Part shown: positions 15,221-23,478 of the stretch, piece after piece | Layout of the letters: the number at the start of each line of letters is the position of its first letter | How positions within the stretch are numbered: the first letter of the stretch is position 1 | NCBI GenBank assembly: GCA_026389715.1 | Contig: JAPLHK010000034.1 | Location: 5,373-37,592 of the forward strand | Length of the DNA stretch: 32,220 bases | Direction: 5' to 3' | Source: Chloroflexota bacterium | Lineage (GTDB): Bacteria; Chloroflexota; Dehalococcoidia; GIF9; UBA5629 | The notes under the pieces: model-generated | The model's database searches: none | The model's input: the letters and a program-made list of their open reading frames with translations, nothing else | Told to the model about the DNA's origin: nothing | Translations under genes and position numbers: made by a program

Positions 15221-15802
15221 ATGTTAGGTGACTATGTAAAAGAGACTCGCTCCAAGAGGGGCTTATCACAAGCTGAATTAGCCAAATTGGCTGATCTCTC
15301 GCCGTCGTTTATTTGCCGCATCGAGAAAGGCGATTATAAATCCGTAACCATAGCATCGCTTAGCAAGTTATCCAGGGCGTTAAAAGTTTCTGTCCATGAA
15401 ATGAGCAATCTTGTTTTGGAAAAAGGGCCGAAAGATGATTTGCTAAAGAAAACGCCTTATGAAATAATTAATGAGTTGTCATTATCGTTGCCGGCAATTG
15501 TGCCGGTATATGCCGATACTGAGAGCAAGCAAATAATTGAATATGCTTTTGTACCAAGGGAGTTGGCTATTGATGGAGGTAGAGAGATGAAGTTAATAGG
15601 TATAAAATCCAGCGATCTGGAGTATGGTAACATTGTGCATAAAGGCGATATCATTATCTGCGGAAAAGATATGCAACCGTCCCCCGGGGATCTTTGCCTG
15701 AAAATGGAAGGCGAACAAATGATCATAGCTCCGTACAATAAAAAAGAGGATGTCTTCGCCCTCATCATCCAGGTAGTCAGGGTTGTTAAGCATCTGAATT
15801 AG
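15221..15802 (+). CDS. XRE-family regulator with LexA/S24-like C-terminal domain
   Basis: A 193-residue protein. The N-terminal helix-turn-helix (about 5-62) reads RSKRGLSQAELAKLADLSPS and continues FICRIEKGDYKSV, a classic XRE domain. The C-terminal part (about 95-190) has IVPVYAD, a Ser-containing SSDLEYG loop and GDIIICGKDMQPSPGDLCL, which resemble the beta-rich S24/LexA fold of cI-type repressors. The Ser-Lys catalytic dyad of self-cleaving LexA is not clearly present, so this may be a dimerisation domain only. GGAGGA lies 10 bp before the ATG. A palindrome sits in its promoter, which indicates autorepression. Confidence 0.85.
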   Translation: MLGDYVKETRSKRGLSQAELAKLADLSPSFICRIEKGDYKSVTIASLSKLSRALKVSVHEMSNLVLEKGPKDDLLKKTPYEIINELSLSLPAIVPVYADTESKQIIEYAFVPRELAIDGGREMKLIGIKSSDLEYGNIVHKGDIIICGKDMQPSPGDLCLKMEGEQMIIAPYNKKEDVFALIIQVVRVVKHLN

Positions 15803-16019
15803 CATTACTACAGGCAGATAATGCCTTAACCGGATACATCTCCCTACCCAAATCCCATTCAATACCACATAAGCATTTTTGCTGACCTGTCACCGGCCAT
15901 CTATGCGTAAATGCGCAAATGCAATTAAGCGTTCAGGCCGATGGCGCACAATTAGCCCGATGTTATATTTAGGGCATAAAAGTAAACGCCGGACTAATTC
16001 AGTACAGGAGGCAAAGACA

Positions 16020-16358
16020 ATGACAGAAACAATAGTAAAAACGAGAACAATTGATGGAGTTGAGGATACTGCGAAAGTCAACTTCTGGTATGGCAAAGAA
16101 TCCTGTTGGGACAAGTGCCATTGCCCGCCGATGATAAAGGCCGAGTGCCCTGCTGCCAGGTACCAGTTCTTGCCATGCTGGGAGATTGAGGGGACCTATT
16201 GCAAACTCGATAACCGCGGAGCTACCGGCAGAGATACCAGTGTCTGCCAGGTCTGCCAGGTATATAGGAAATATGGCAACGGTGAGCCGATTAAACTGAA
16301 GTTGTTCGGACGCGGCCTGGATGCCGGCTTGAAAGAACTCGGGAAGGTGGTTTTATAG
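16020..16358 (+). CDS. Cysteine-rich small protein, possible Fe-S or zinc binder
   Basis: A 112-residue protein with eight cysteines (29, 33, 35, 43, 53, 61, 76, 79). They sit in the order CWDKCHC, AEC, PCWEIEGTYC and CQVC. The CWE...C...CxxC pattern occurs in redox-linked sensor proteins of anaerobes, but the family function is unknown to me. Two metal sites or Fe-S clusters would be consistent with eight ligands. The ATG at 16020 is preferred over an in-frame ATG at 15879 because AGGAGG lies 8 bp upstream, and the longer form adds a basic tail with no conservation cue. A strong terminator follows, so the gene ends its own transcript. Confidence 0.7.
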   Translation: MTETIVKTRTIDGVEDTAKVNFWYGKESCWDKCHCPPMIKAECPAARYQFLPCWEIEGTYCKLDNRGATGRDTSVCQVCQVYRKYGNGEPIKLKLFGRGLDAGLKELGKVVL

Positions 16359-16379
16359 CATATTTTTTCCTGAAAATGT

Positions 16380-16412
16380 AAAGAGCTGGCTCTGCAGAGT
16401 CAGCTCTTTTTT
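16380..16412 (+). terminator. Strong Rho-independent terminator
   Basis: AAAGAGCTG (16380-16388) and CAGCTCTTT form the outer stem, and the palindrome CTCTGCAGAG lies in the centre, with one G/T opposition between them. TTTTTT follows. It lies 22 bp after the cysteine-rich gene. Because both flanks carry A and T runs, it may also stop transcription coming from the right. Confidence 0.9.
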
Positions 16413-16542
16413 ATTGCCGGTGTAAAATACTTTTTATTGAAGCAATATTGAGGGAACCAAGCGTAGCAATGATGCCTGTAACCAATACGACTTATACTGT
16501 GAAATTCAGTTAGTCAAACAGAAATAGTTAAAGAGGCTAAGT

Positions 16543-16619
16543 TGGTCGGGGTGGTCGGATTTGAACCGACGACCACCTGAACCCCATTCAGGTGCGCTAC
16601 CAGGCTGCGCTACACCCCG
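16543..16619 (-). tRNA. tRNA-Pro (GGG anticodon)
   Basis: Read on the - strand, the sequence folds as a full tRNA: acceptor stem CGGGGTG with CACCCCG, discriminator A and an encoded CCA at 16543-16545. The anticodon stem CCTGA/TCAGG encloses the loop ATGGGGT, giving anticodon GGG, which reads proline CCC codons. The T arm GGTTCGAATCC is normal. It is 77 nt with CCA. It is antisense to the flanking genes and close to the start of the foldase operon. It could serve as an integration site, but no integrase is seen. Confidence 0.95.
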
Positions 16620-16710
16620 TGTTCGTGAAACGAAAATATGTTATCATATTTGGGCATTCGCAGGCAATGAAAATTGCCTCAATTTATTTTAATAACGAGA
16701 GGATTCTGAA

Positions 16711-17976
16711 TTGGCTGGAAAACACCGAAAAGAAAAAACAGTTAGAAAACCGACCAAGCACCAGGTCACAAGGTGGGAGAAGGAGAAAAAGCTTTCACGG
16801 GTTATTACGATTGCCACGGCCTGCATCATAGCCGCTGTTCTGGGAATTATCGGCTACTGGCTATATGCCGAACAGGTAATGCCGTACCAGCAGGTAGCTG
16901 TTAAGGTCAACAATAAATCATTTGATATGGATTACTATATTAAAATGTTGGATGCCTATACCAAGGGGCAGAGCAGCGACATGGTTAAATATTATGTGGA
17001 CATAGTCGCCCAGGCTATACCTCAAACTACGGTAGTGATAGAAGGCGCCCAGTCAGCCAATATAACTTACAGCGATGATGAGGTCAGCAAGGAAATAGAA
17101 CTTCTGAAATTGCCTATTAATAATGTCAGCACGGATATGATGAAGGCGAGAGTAATAACCAGGAAATATAATGAACAGCAATGCCTGCCCCAGCAACCCG
17201 CCGCGGTTGAACAGGCTGAAGTGCAGGCCATGCTGCTTGAAACGAAGTTTATGGCTGATGACCGCAGGCAGAAGCTTATACTTGGCGATAATTTCTCCAC
17301 TATGGCGGCTATGCTTTCCATAGATAGTGTTACTCAGTCAAAGAAAGGCTACCTGGGCTGGATCCCCATGGGCTATGAAGACAAAGCGTTAGATACGCTT
17401 AAAGAGTCCATACTGAAAGACGTGATTTTTAAATTGGATACAAACGCAATCAGTGACCCTATATATGACGAAAATATGGAAAAGCCTTTTGGGTACTGGG
17501 TGATTGAGGTGCTTGATAAGGATGATACCAAGGGCGTACACGCCAGGGGTATATTGTTTTCATCCAAAGATGATGCTGAATCTGTCAGGCTCAGGTTAAT
17601 CAACGGCGAGAGTTGGGATACCCTGGCAAAACAATATTCGCAACATGCCAGCAAGGATAAGGGAGGGGACCTCGATTGGATAGTGCCTGGAGTTGATAAG
17701 AGCCAGTTGGCCAGCATCCTGGCTACTCTTGAAAAAGGCAAAATCAGCACTGTAATCACAGATAACAGCGTGAAAACCAGGGGTGGATACTGGCTGGTGC
17801 AGGTGTTAAATAAACAGGAAAGGCCGCTGGCGGATAACATCAAGCAGGCGTTATCAGAGGAGTGTTTGAGCGCATGGATTAAGGGCCTCATGGATAATGC
17901 CAAGGTGGAAAACAAGCTGGATCAGACACAGAAAGACTTCGCGGTTGCAAAAGTACTTAAAGGCAGGAGCCAGTAG
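16711..17976 (+). CDS. Membrane-anchored parvulin-type peptidyl-prolyl isomerase (SurA/PrsA-like)
   Basis: A 421-residue protein with a basic N-terminus, one membrane helix (about 29-52) and an extracytoplasmic chain containing two parvulin-like segments. The first is around 165-225 (LLETKFMADDRR...KKGYLGWIPMG). The second, clearer one is around 275-345 (VHARGILFSSKDDAE...KDKGGDLDWIVPG). Such proteins help exported proteins fold. The first domain is divergent and may be inactive. The start is TTG at 16711, supported by GAGAGGA upstream. The stop is 4 bp before the homoserine dehydrogenase TTG, so the genes form an operon, although the functions look unrelated. Confidence 0.85.
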   Translation: MAGKHRKEKTVRKPTKHQVTRWEKEKKLSRVITIATACIIAAVLGIIGYWLYAEQVMPYQQVAVKVNNKSFDMDYYIKMLDAYTKGQSSDMVKYYVDIVAQAIPQTTVVIEGAQSANITYSDDEVSKEIELLKLPINNVSTDMMKARVITRKYNEQQCLPQQPAAVEQAEVQAMLLETKFMADDRRQKLILGDNFSTMAAMLSIDSVTQSKKGYLGWIPMGYEDKALDTLKESILKDVIFKLDTNAISDPIYDENMEKPFGYWVIEVLDKDDTKGVHARGILFSSKDDAESVRLRLINGESWDTLAKQYSQHASKDKGGDLDWIVPGVDKSQLASILATLEKGKISTVITDNSVKTRGGYWLVQVLNKQERPLADNIKQALSEECLSAWIKGLMDNAKVENKLDQTQKDFAVAKVLKGRSQ

Positions 17977-17980
17977 GACA

Positions 17981-18529
17981 TTGCAGAAAAAACGTCCGGT
18001 AAATATCGGCTTGCTGGGGATGGGGACAATCGGCAGCGGGGTGGCCGGGAACCTGCTTGCCAAGAGTAAGACGCTGGCGCGCCAGGCCGGGAGTCCGCTG
18101 TCGCTCAAAATGGTGGCGGAAACGGACACCTCAAAGCACGCGTTGCCCGGCCTGCAGCAAAGCGTGTTTACCGCTGATTACCGCCAGGTTGTATATAACG
18201 ATGATATCGACATTGTAATTGAATTGATCGGCGGCGAGCACCCGGCTGTTGACTATATCAAAGAGGCATTAAAGAATGGGAAGCATGTTGTGACGGCCAA
18301 TAAGGAAGTGATGGCCAAACATGGGACAGAGTTGCTCTCCCTGGCCCAGCAGAATCATGTTGGGTTGCGATTTGAGGCGAGCGTGGGCGGAGGTATACCG
18401 CTTATATCACCGTTCCAGCGCGACCTTGTAGCCAATGACATCCAGGCTATTTATGCCATAGTGAATGGCACAACAAATTACATTTTGACAGGATGGCTCA
18501 CGATAACCTGGATTTTAACATCGCGTTGA
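17981..18529 (+). CDS. hom: Homoserine dehydrogenase, N-terminal part (frameshifted)
   Basis: This frame encodes the NAD(P)-binding and catalytic start of homoserine dehydrogenase: GLLGMGTIGSGV (Rossmann loop), the GGEHPA segment, TANKEVMAKHG and NGTTNYILT. After NGTTNYILT (codon ending at 18490) the frame leaves the family and soon hits a stop. The rest of the protein continues in another frame from 18493, with two bases (GG, 18491-18492) where three are expected. The start is TTG at 17981, with AGGAG 11 bp upstream; it lies right after the foldase stop. The joined product would be about 433 residues, the normal family length. It could be a sequencing or assembly error, or a recently broken gene. 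Confidence 0.85.
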   Translation: MQKKRPVNIGLLGMGTIGSGVAGNLLAKSKTLARQAGSPLSLKMVAETDTSKHALPGLQQSVFTADYRQVVYNDDIDIVIELIGGEHPAVDYIKEALKNGKHVVTANKEVMAKHGTELLSLAQQNHVGLRFEASVGGGIPLISPFQRDLVANDIQAIYAIVNGTTNYILTGWLTITWILTSR

Positions 18530-19281
18530 AACAGGCGCAGAAGCTCGGTTACGCGGAAGCGAACCCGGCAAATGATATCAGTGGACTTGATGCTGCCTAC
18601 AAGCTGGCCATCCTGACATCGCTGGGCTTTGATATGGATGTCAACTTCGATGAGGTCTTCTACGAGGGGATATCCAGGTTGAATCCGCGGGATTTCCGCT
18701 ATGCCAGCGAATTTGGATACGCGATTAAGCTGCTGGCTATTGCCAAGCGCTCCGGCAAACTGGTGGAAGCCAGAGTTCACCCGGTGCTTATCCCGGCTGA
18801 ATCGTTGCTGGCTAAAGTTGATGGTGTTTATAATGCTATTTATGTTATAGGCGACCTGGTAGGCAATGTGCTGTTTTACGGGCAGGGCGCGGGCCCGTCT
18901 GCTACTTCCAGCGCAGTGATTGCCGATATAATAAATATTGCGCAGAATATTAATGCCAGGCGTGATAATGCGCCCCGTTTTATACCTGAAAAGACCTCCG
19001 GCATTCAGCCGATTTCGGATATCCAGACCAGGTATTATTTCCGCATGCAGATACTTGATCAGCCCGGCGTACTGGCACAGATATCTGCCGCTATGGGCAA
19101 CCATATGATAAGCATAGCCTCTGTTATCCAGAAAGAATCAGATCCTTCAACCAGGACGGCGGAGATAGTAATTATGACTCATCCAGCCAGTGAAAACGCA
19201 GTGCAAAAAGCGATAAAGGTTATAAATAGACTGGGCGTTGTAAAAGAGATAAGTAACTTCATACGAGTTGAGGCAATTTAA
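18493..19281 (+). CDS. hom: Homoserine dehydrogenase, C-terminal part with ACT domain (frameshifted)
   Basis: A 262-residue continuation of the gene at 17981. It has the substrate-binding motif LGYAEANPANDISGLDAAYK (in pieces), typical of homoserine dehydrogenase, and the catalytic-domain remainder. The C-terminal ACT domain (about 180-262) begins YYFRMQILDQPGVLAQIS; in the family it senses threonine and gives feedback inhibition. The ATG at 18493 is internal to the family and no ribosome binding site precedes it, so this is almost certainly part of one enzyme and not a separate gene. The reaction is reduction of aspartate semialdehyde to homoserine. Threonine synthase follows 2 bp after its stop, confirming a threonine operon. 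Confidence 0.85.
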   Translation: MAHDNLDFNIALKQAQKLGYAEANPANDISGLDAAYKLAILTSLGFDMDVNFDEVFYEGISRLNPRDFRYASEFGYAIKLLAIAKRSGKLVEARVHPVLIPAESLLAKVDGVYNAIYVIGDLVGNVLFYGQGAGPSATSSAVIADIINIAQNINARRDNAPRFIPEKTSGIQPISDIQTRYYFRMQILDQPGVLAQISAAMGNHMISIASVIQKESDPSTRTAEIVIMTHPASENAVQKAIKVINRLGVVKEISNFIRVEAI

Positions 19282-19283
19282 TT

Positions 19284-20339
19284 ATGATTAGAGGCGTACT
19301 GCAAAAGCACAAAGATTATCTACCCATAACCGCTAAGACACCCATGATTTCTCTTGGCGAGGGGGAAACTCCGCTGGTGAAATCGGTTAACCTTGCCAGG
19401 GAACTTGGTGTTGGTGAACTTTATTTCAAGCTGGAAGGATGCAATCCCACCGGGTCCTTCAAGGACAGGGGCATGGTGATGGCTATGGCCAAGGCAATTG
19501 AGGGAGGAAGCAAACAGGCTATCTGTGCTTCAACCGGTAACACCAGCGCATCTGCCGCGGCGTACGGCGCACGCTTCGGCTTAAGAGTCATCATCCTTGT
19601 TCCCAAGGGAAAGATAGCTATTGGTAAAATGGCTCAGGCCATTGCCTATGGCGCTGAAATAATCACTGTCGAAGGAAATTTCGACCAGGCTCTCAAGGTG
19701 ACCAGGATCCTTGCCGAAAAGTACCCTATTACGCTGGTTAATTCCCTGAACCCCTACCGCATTGAGGGGCAGAAGACTTCTTCTTTCGAAATTATCGACG
19801 ACCTTGGATGTGTGCCGGATTTCCTTTTTATCCCCGTCGGCAATGCCGGTAATATCACGGCCTACTGGAAGGGCTTTACTGAATGGAAGAATAACGGCAA
19901 AGTTGACAAAACGCCGGTAATGATGGGATTCCAGGCGGAGGGAGCAGCGCCGATAGTCAAGAATATGATTATCGAAGCTCCGCAGACCATTGCCACCGCA
20001 ATCCGCATCGGCAATCCTGCAAGCTGGAAATCAGCAGTTGCAGCCAGGGACGAGTCGGGAGGCATAATAGACAGTGTCACTGACGATGAGATACTGGCGG
20101 CATACAAATTGATGGCCGGCAAAGAGGGTGTTTTCGGAGAGCCCGCATCGGCCGCTCCCCTGGCCGGTCTGCTGAAAATGCTTGGGCAGGGCAAGAGCTA
20201 TAAAGGTAAAAAAGTCGTTTGCGTTGTGACGGGTAACGGCCTTAAAGACCCGGATATTCCCACCAAGTATGTTAAACCATTTCCGGAGTTGCCGGCTGAT
20301 CTTGAGGTCATCGAGAAACACCTCGGCTTGAAGAAGTAA
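19284..20339 (+). CDS. thrC: Threonine synthase
   Basis: A 351-residue PLP enzyme converting O-phosphohomoserine to threonine. The PLP lysine is Lys60 in NPTGSFKDRGM. The Asn and Gly motifs STGNTSASAAAYGAR and PVGNAGN bind the cofactor and its phosphate. Length and the SLGEGETPLV start match the short threonine synthase class, which lacks the long N-terminal extension of the plant and E. coli types. It begins 2 bp after the hom stop, so the pair is co-translated. The intact gene next to a frameshifted hom makes an assembly error in hom more likely, or else threonine synthesis would be lost. Confidence 0.95.
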   Translation: MIRGVLQKHKDYLPITAKTPMISLGEGETPLVKSVNLARELGVGELYFKLEGCNPTGSFKDRGMVMAMAKAIEGGSKQAICASTGNTSASAAAYGARFGLRVIILVPKGKIAIGKMAQAIAYGAEIITVEGNFDQALKVTRILAEKYPITLVNSLNPYRIEGQKTSSFEIIDDLGCVPDFLFIPVGNAGNITAYWKGFTEWKNNGKVDKTPVMMGFQAEGAAPIVKNMIIEAPQTIATAIRIGNPASWKSAVAARDESGGIIDSVTDDEILAAYKLMAGKEGVFGEPASAAPLAGLLKMLGQGKSYKGKKVVCVVTGNGLKDPDIPTKYVKPFPELPADLEVIEKHLGLKK

Positions 20340-20366
20340 ATATCCGCTCCCGAAGGAGGGCAAGCT

Positions 20367-20945
20367 ATGCTAAAGGTTGTTGGGGAAGATATTGGGGCCT
20401 TCTATCAGCATTATCCACGGGTGGCTGCTATCGTTACCGTTAGCTCTGCGGGGAGAAAAAATGCCATGGCCGTGGCCTGGCACAGCCCGGTTTCCTTTAA
20501 ACCACCGCTTTACGGCATTGCCATATCTCCTAAACGTTATACCTACCAAATGATAAATGATAGTAAACAGTTTGGCATAAACTTTTTGCCGCAGGGACAG
20601 GCAGCAACTGTTGTGGCTGTGGGGGGAAGCAGCGGAAGCTTTACGGATAAATTTACCGAGTTCAATATCGAGGAAGATTCGGCTATCAAAACAGACGTGT
20701 CAATATTGCAGGATGCCTATGCCGCCTATGAGTGCAAAGTCGTCGATAACAGGCTTTTCGGTGATCACGCATGGATTATCGGGGAAATTGTTGCGGTGCA
20801 TATTGCAGTGGAGCTTTTTCAGGAAAATGGCATAATTGATTTGAATCTATTGCAGCCGGTATTGTACCTGGGCGCTGAAACATATTGCGCGGCGGATAAG
20901 AATTCAATTAAGGTGCTCGATCGGAATGAATATGGAAAACGTTAA
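20367..20945 (+). CDS. Flavin reductase-like (DIM6/NTAB) FMN-binding protein
   Basis: A 192-residue split-barrel protein. The segments PRVAAIVTVSSAGRKNAMAVAWHSPVS (in pieces) and YGIAISPKRYTYQMI fit the flavin reductase-like domain, which binds FMN and either reduces it for a partner or acts as a flavin oxidoreductase. The partner is unknown. GAAGGAGG lies 8 bp before the ATG. It lies between threonine synthase and GTP cyclohydrolase I on the same strand, without an obvious functional link to either. Confidence 0.85.
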   Translation: MLKVVGEDIGAFYQHYPRVAAIVTVSSAGRKNAMAVAWHSPVSFKPPLYGIAISPKRYTYQMINDSKQFGINFLPQGQAATVVAVGGSSGSFTDKFTEFNIEEDSAIKTDVSILQDAYAAYECKVVDNRLFGDHAWIIGEIVAVHIAVELFQENGIIDLNLLQPVLYLGAETYCAADKNSIKVLDRNEYGKR

Positions 20946-20954
20946 CCGGAGGGC

Positions 20955-21536
20955 TTGATATCAGTAATTATGTTAGATGCAGATAAGATAAAGCAAGCTG
21001 CGCGCGAGATCATTGAGGCCATCGGTGATGATCCATCCCGCGAAGGATTGGTAGATACTCCCCAAAGGCTGTCTGAGATGTACGCGGAGCTGTTCTCCGG
21101 GATGGCGGTAGATGCAGGTGAGGTGCTATCCACCGGCTTCTCGGCCGGGCATCACGAAATGGTTATCGTGCGGGATATCCCCTTCCATTCTATGTGCGAA
21201 CATCATTTTTTACCGTTTTACGGTGTTGTGCATATCGGCTATATCCCCAATTCGAATGGCAGGGTAGTTGGGGTCAGCAAGTTAGCCAGGGTGGTGGAGA
21301 TATTCTCAAGAAGGTTGCAGTTGCAAGAGAGGATGACCAAACAGATCGCAGACGTCATCATGGAGTCGTTGAATCCGGATGGTGTGGCGGTGGTGATACA
21401 GGCCGAGCATCTCTGCATGGTGATGCGGGGTATTAAAAAGCCGGGCAGTAATGTAATCACTTCTGCTATGCGGGGAGCATTTGAGAAAAGGCCGGTAACC
21501 CGTTCCGAATTCCTTTCGTTGATCCAGGGCAGGTGA
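20955..21536 (+). CDS. folE: GTP cyclohydrolase I
   Basis: A 193-residue type I GTP cyclohydrolase, which converts GTP to 7,8-dihydroneopterin triphosphate, the entry to folate and pterin synthesis. Zinc ligands are Cys81 and His84 in MCEHHFLPF and Cys154 in EHLCMVMRG. The GSNVITSAMRG region is also typical. The start is uncertain: TTG at 20955 is only a base or two from GGAGGG (20948-20953), while the ATG at 20970 (residue 6) is about 16 bp away. The domain begins after residue 6, so either works. It converges with the ABC permease, 2 bp apart. Confidence 0.93.
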   Translation: MISVIMLDADKIKQAAREIIEAIGDDPSREGLVDTPQRLSEMYAELFSGMAVDAGEVLSTGFSAGHHEMVIVRDIPFHSMCEHHFLPFYGVVHIGYIPNSNGRVVGVSKLARVVEIFSRRLQLQERMTKQIADVIMESLNPDGVAVVIQAEHLCMVMRGIKKPGSNVITSAMRGAFEKRPVTRSEFLSLIQGR

Positions 21537-21538
21537 TT

Positions 21539-22777
21539 CTATTCGTGCCGCAACGATTCTATAGGGTCAAGCTTGGCTGCTCTGAATGCAGGGTAGGTGC
21601 CCGAGATGATACCGGTGAGGATTGCCACCAGCAGGGCCATAATGACAATATCAGCGGATATGGGCGCACTGACCGGCATATTATTCATCATCTGTCCTTT
21701 AATTGCCAGGGAACCCAGCCCGGCCAGCATAAGTCCGATGATGCCGCCTGTCAGGCTTAACATAGCAGATTCCACCAGGAATTGAATCAGGATATCCCGG
21801 CGTTTGGCCCCGATAGCTTTGCGTACGCCTATCTCCCTGGTCCGTTCGGTCACTGAAACCAGCATGATATTCATAATGCCGATGCCGCCTACCAGCAATG
21901 AGATACTGGCAACACTGGCCATGAATACCTGGAAGACCGCCATGGACTGGTCCATCCTCTTCAAAATCTCCTGCATATCGATGACGGTGAAATCATTCTC
22001 CTCGCCCTCTCTTACGTGATGCCGTTGCCTGATGATCTCGGTTATCTGGTCCCTGGCGGTATTGACAAGGTTGGTAGCCGCCGCCTCCACTACTATGGTC
22101 TGCACAGGATGTCCCTGCGGCGTGGTTTCAATGCCAAATCTCGATTGCATGGTTGGAAGTGGGATCATGATAAAGTTGTCGGCGCTACCGCCCATAAACC
22201 CCCCGCGCGCTTCACAGACACCGATAACGTCGAATTTTCTGCCGCCGATGCGTAAAGTCTCTCCGACCGGATTAGCGGTACCGAAAAGGTCTTTAGCAGC
22301 CTGATCGCCAAGGATGGCTACGCTGGTGCCCCTGCGGATATCCTCGTCGTTGAAAAAACTGCCCCTGGCGATTATATAGTTCAATATCCTTTGAATAGCC
22401 ATGGTCGAGCCCATAGTATTAATGGTCCTTATCTGGTTGCCGTATACAGTCTTAAGCATCTTGGAGTACAGGGGCGCCACGGATGCTACTGCCGGCGCCT
22501 TGTTGTTATTGGTTAGCGCCTCGGCATCTTCCATTGTAAGTGTGCCCTCCGGCCTGACCCCGCCCATCGTCTGGCGGGTCGAGCCTGAAACATATATGGC
22601 ATTGGCGCCCATATTCTCAAAAATGGTAGTCATTTGCTTTTGCTGACCCCTGCCGAACGAGACCAAAAAGACTACCGCACCCACACCTATTACGATGCCA
22701 AGGATGGTAAGGAATGACCGCAATTTATTGGATGACAGGGCCTGCCAGGCGGAAAGGAGGTATTCGAGGATGCTCAT
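21539..22777 (-). CDS. MacB-type ABC transporter permease
   Basis: A 412-residue permease of the MacB/FtsX family. It has a first transmembrane helix near 20-40 (FLTILGIVIGVGAVVFLVSFG), a large extracytoplasmic MacB-type domain (about 45-270), and three C-terminal helices with the VTERTREIGVRKAIGAKRRDI motif typical of this fold. It starts 4 bp inside the ATPase gene (overlap 22774-22777), so the two are translated together. With the adaptor at 23479 it forms a three-gene efflux unit that exports peptides, lipids or drugs; the cargo cannot be told. Confidence 0.92.
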   Translation of the reverse strand: MSILEYLLSAWQALSSNKLRSFLTILGIVIGVGAVVFLVSFGRGQQKQMTTIFENMGANAIYVSGSTRQTMGGVRPEGTLTMEDAEALTNNNKAPAVASVAPLYSKMLKTVYGNQIRTINTMGSTMAIQRILNYIIARGSFFNDEDIRRGTSVAILGDQAAKDLFGTANPVGETLRIGGRKFDVIGVCEARGGFMGGSADNFIMIPLPTMQSRFGIETTPQGHPVQTIVVEAAATNLVNTARDQITEIIRQRHHVREGEENDFTVIDMQEILKRMDQSMAVFQVFMASVASISLLVGGIGIMNIMLVSVTERTREIGVRKAIGAKRRDILIQFLVESAMLSLTGGIIGLMLAGLGSLAIKGQMMNNMPVSAPISADIVIMALLVAILTGIISGTYPAFRAAKLDPIESLRHE

Positions 22778-23448
22778 CTTGTTTTTTCGTTGACTATGCT
22801 GCCGTCACGCAGGTAGATGGTGCGCTTTGTATAGCCGGCGATGTCTTCCTCATGCGTGACAATGACAATAGTTATGCCTTTCCTGTTCAGTTCCTGCAGG
22901 AATTCCATGATGCTGTGGCTGGTTTTGGTATCAAGGTTGCCGGTGGGCTCATCAGCCAGTATCAGCGCAGGATCATTGACGAGGGCGCGAGCAATCGCCA
23001 CCCGTTGCTGCTCGCCTCCTGACATCTCACTGGGTTTATGATGCGCCCGTTTGGCAATTCCCACGGCTTCCATGGCTTCCACAGCCCTTTTGTGCCGGTT
23101 TCCCATGCCGTTGTAGATGAGCGGAAGTTCGACATTCATCACGGCATTGAGCCTGGGTAAAAGGTTATAGGACTGGAATACAAATCCGATCTTTTTATTG
23201 CGGACTGTGGCCAGTTCGTCATCGCTCATCCGGCTGACATCGATACTGTCAAGCTCATATTTGCCCTCAGTGGGCCGGTCGAGACAACCCAGCAGGTTCA
23301 TCATGGTCGATTTGCCTGAACCGGAGGGGCCCATAATGGATATTATTTCGCCGGCCTCTATGTCGAGGCTGATGTGGTCAAGGGCGTTAACCTTGGTATC
23401 GCCGATGACGTAAATTTTGACGATGTTTTCAAGATGGATCATTGGCAT
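22774..23448 (-). CDS. ABC transporter ATP-binding protein (MacB/LolD type)
   Basis: A 224-residue ATPase. Walker A is GPSGSGKST (40-48), the signature is SGGEQQ (143-148), Walker B is [12 protein letters not shown] (162-173) and a His switch follows in VTHEED. It belongs to the LolD/MacB group that powers FtsX-fold permeases. The permease gene overlaps its stop by 4 bp, and the adaptor lies 30 bp upstream, so the order adaptor-ATPase-permease is one operon. Confidence 0.95.
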   Translation of the reverse strand: MPMIHLENIVKIYVIGDTKVNALDHISLDIEAGEIISIMGPSGSGKSTMMNLLGCLDRPTEGKYELDSIDVSRMSDDELATVRNKKIGFVFQSYNLLPRLNAVMNVELPLIYNGMGNRHKRAVEAMEAVGIAKRAHHKPSEMSGGEQQRVAIARALVNDPALILADEPTGNLDTKTSHSIMEFLQELNRKGITIVIVTHEEDIAGYTKRTIYLRDGSIVNEKTR

Positions 23449-23478
23449 GGTGGATCACCTGACCGGGGTAGAACCGGT

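Noticed and set aside
15903-15926. Three imperfect 8-bp tandem units starting ATGC
   Set aside because: Too short and too degenerate to call a repeat element; likely chance.
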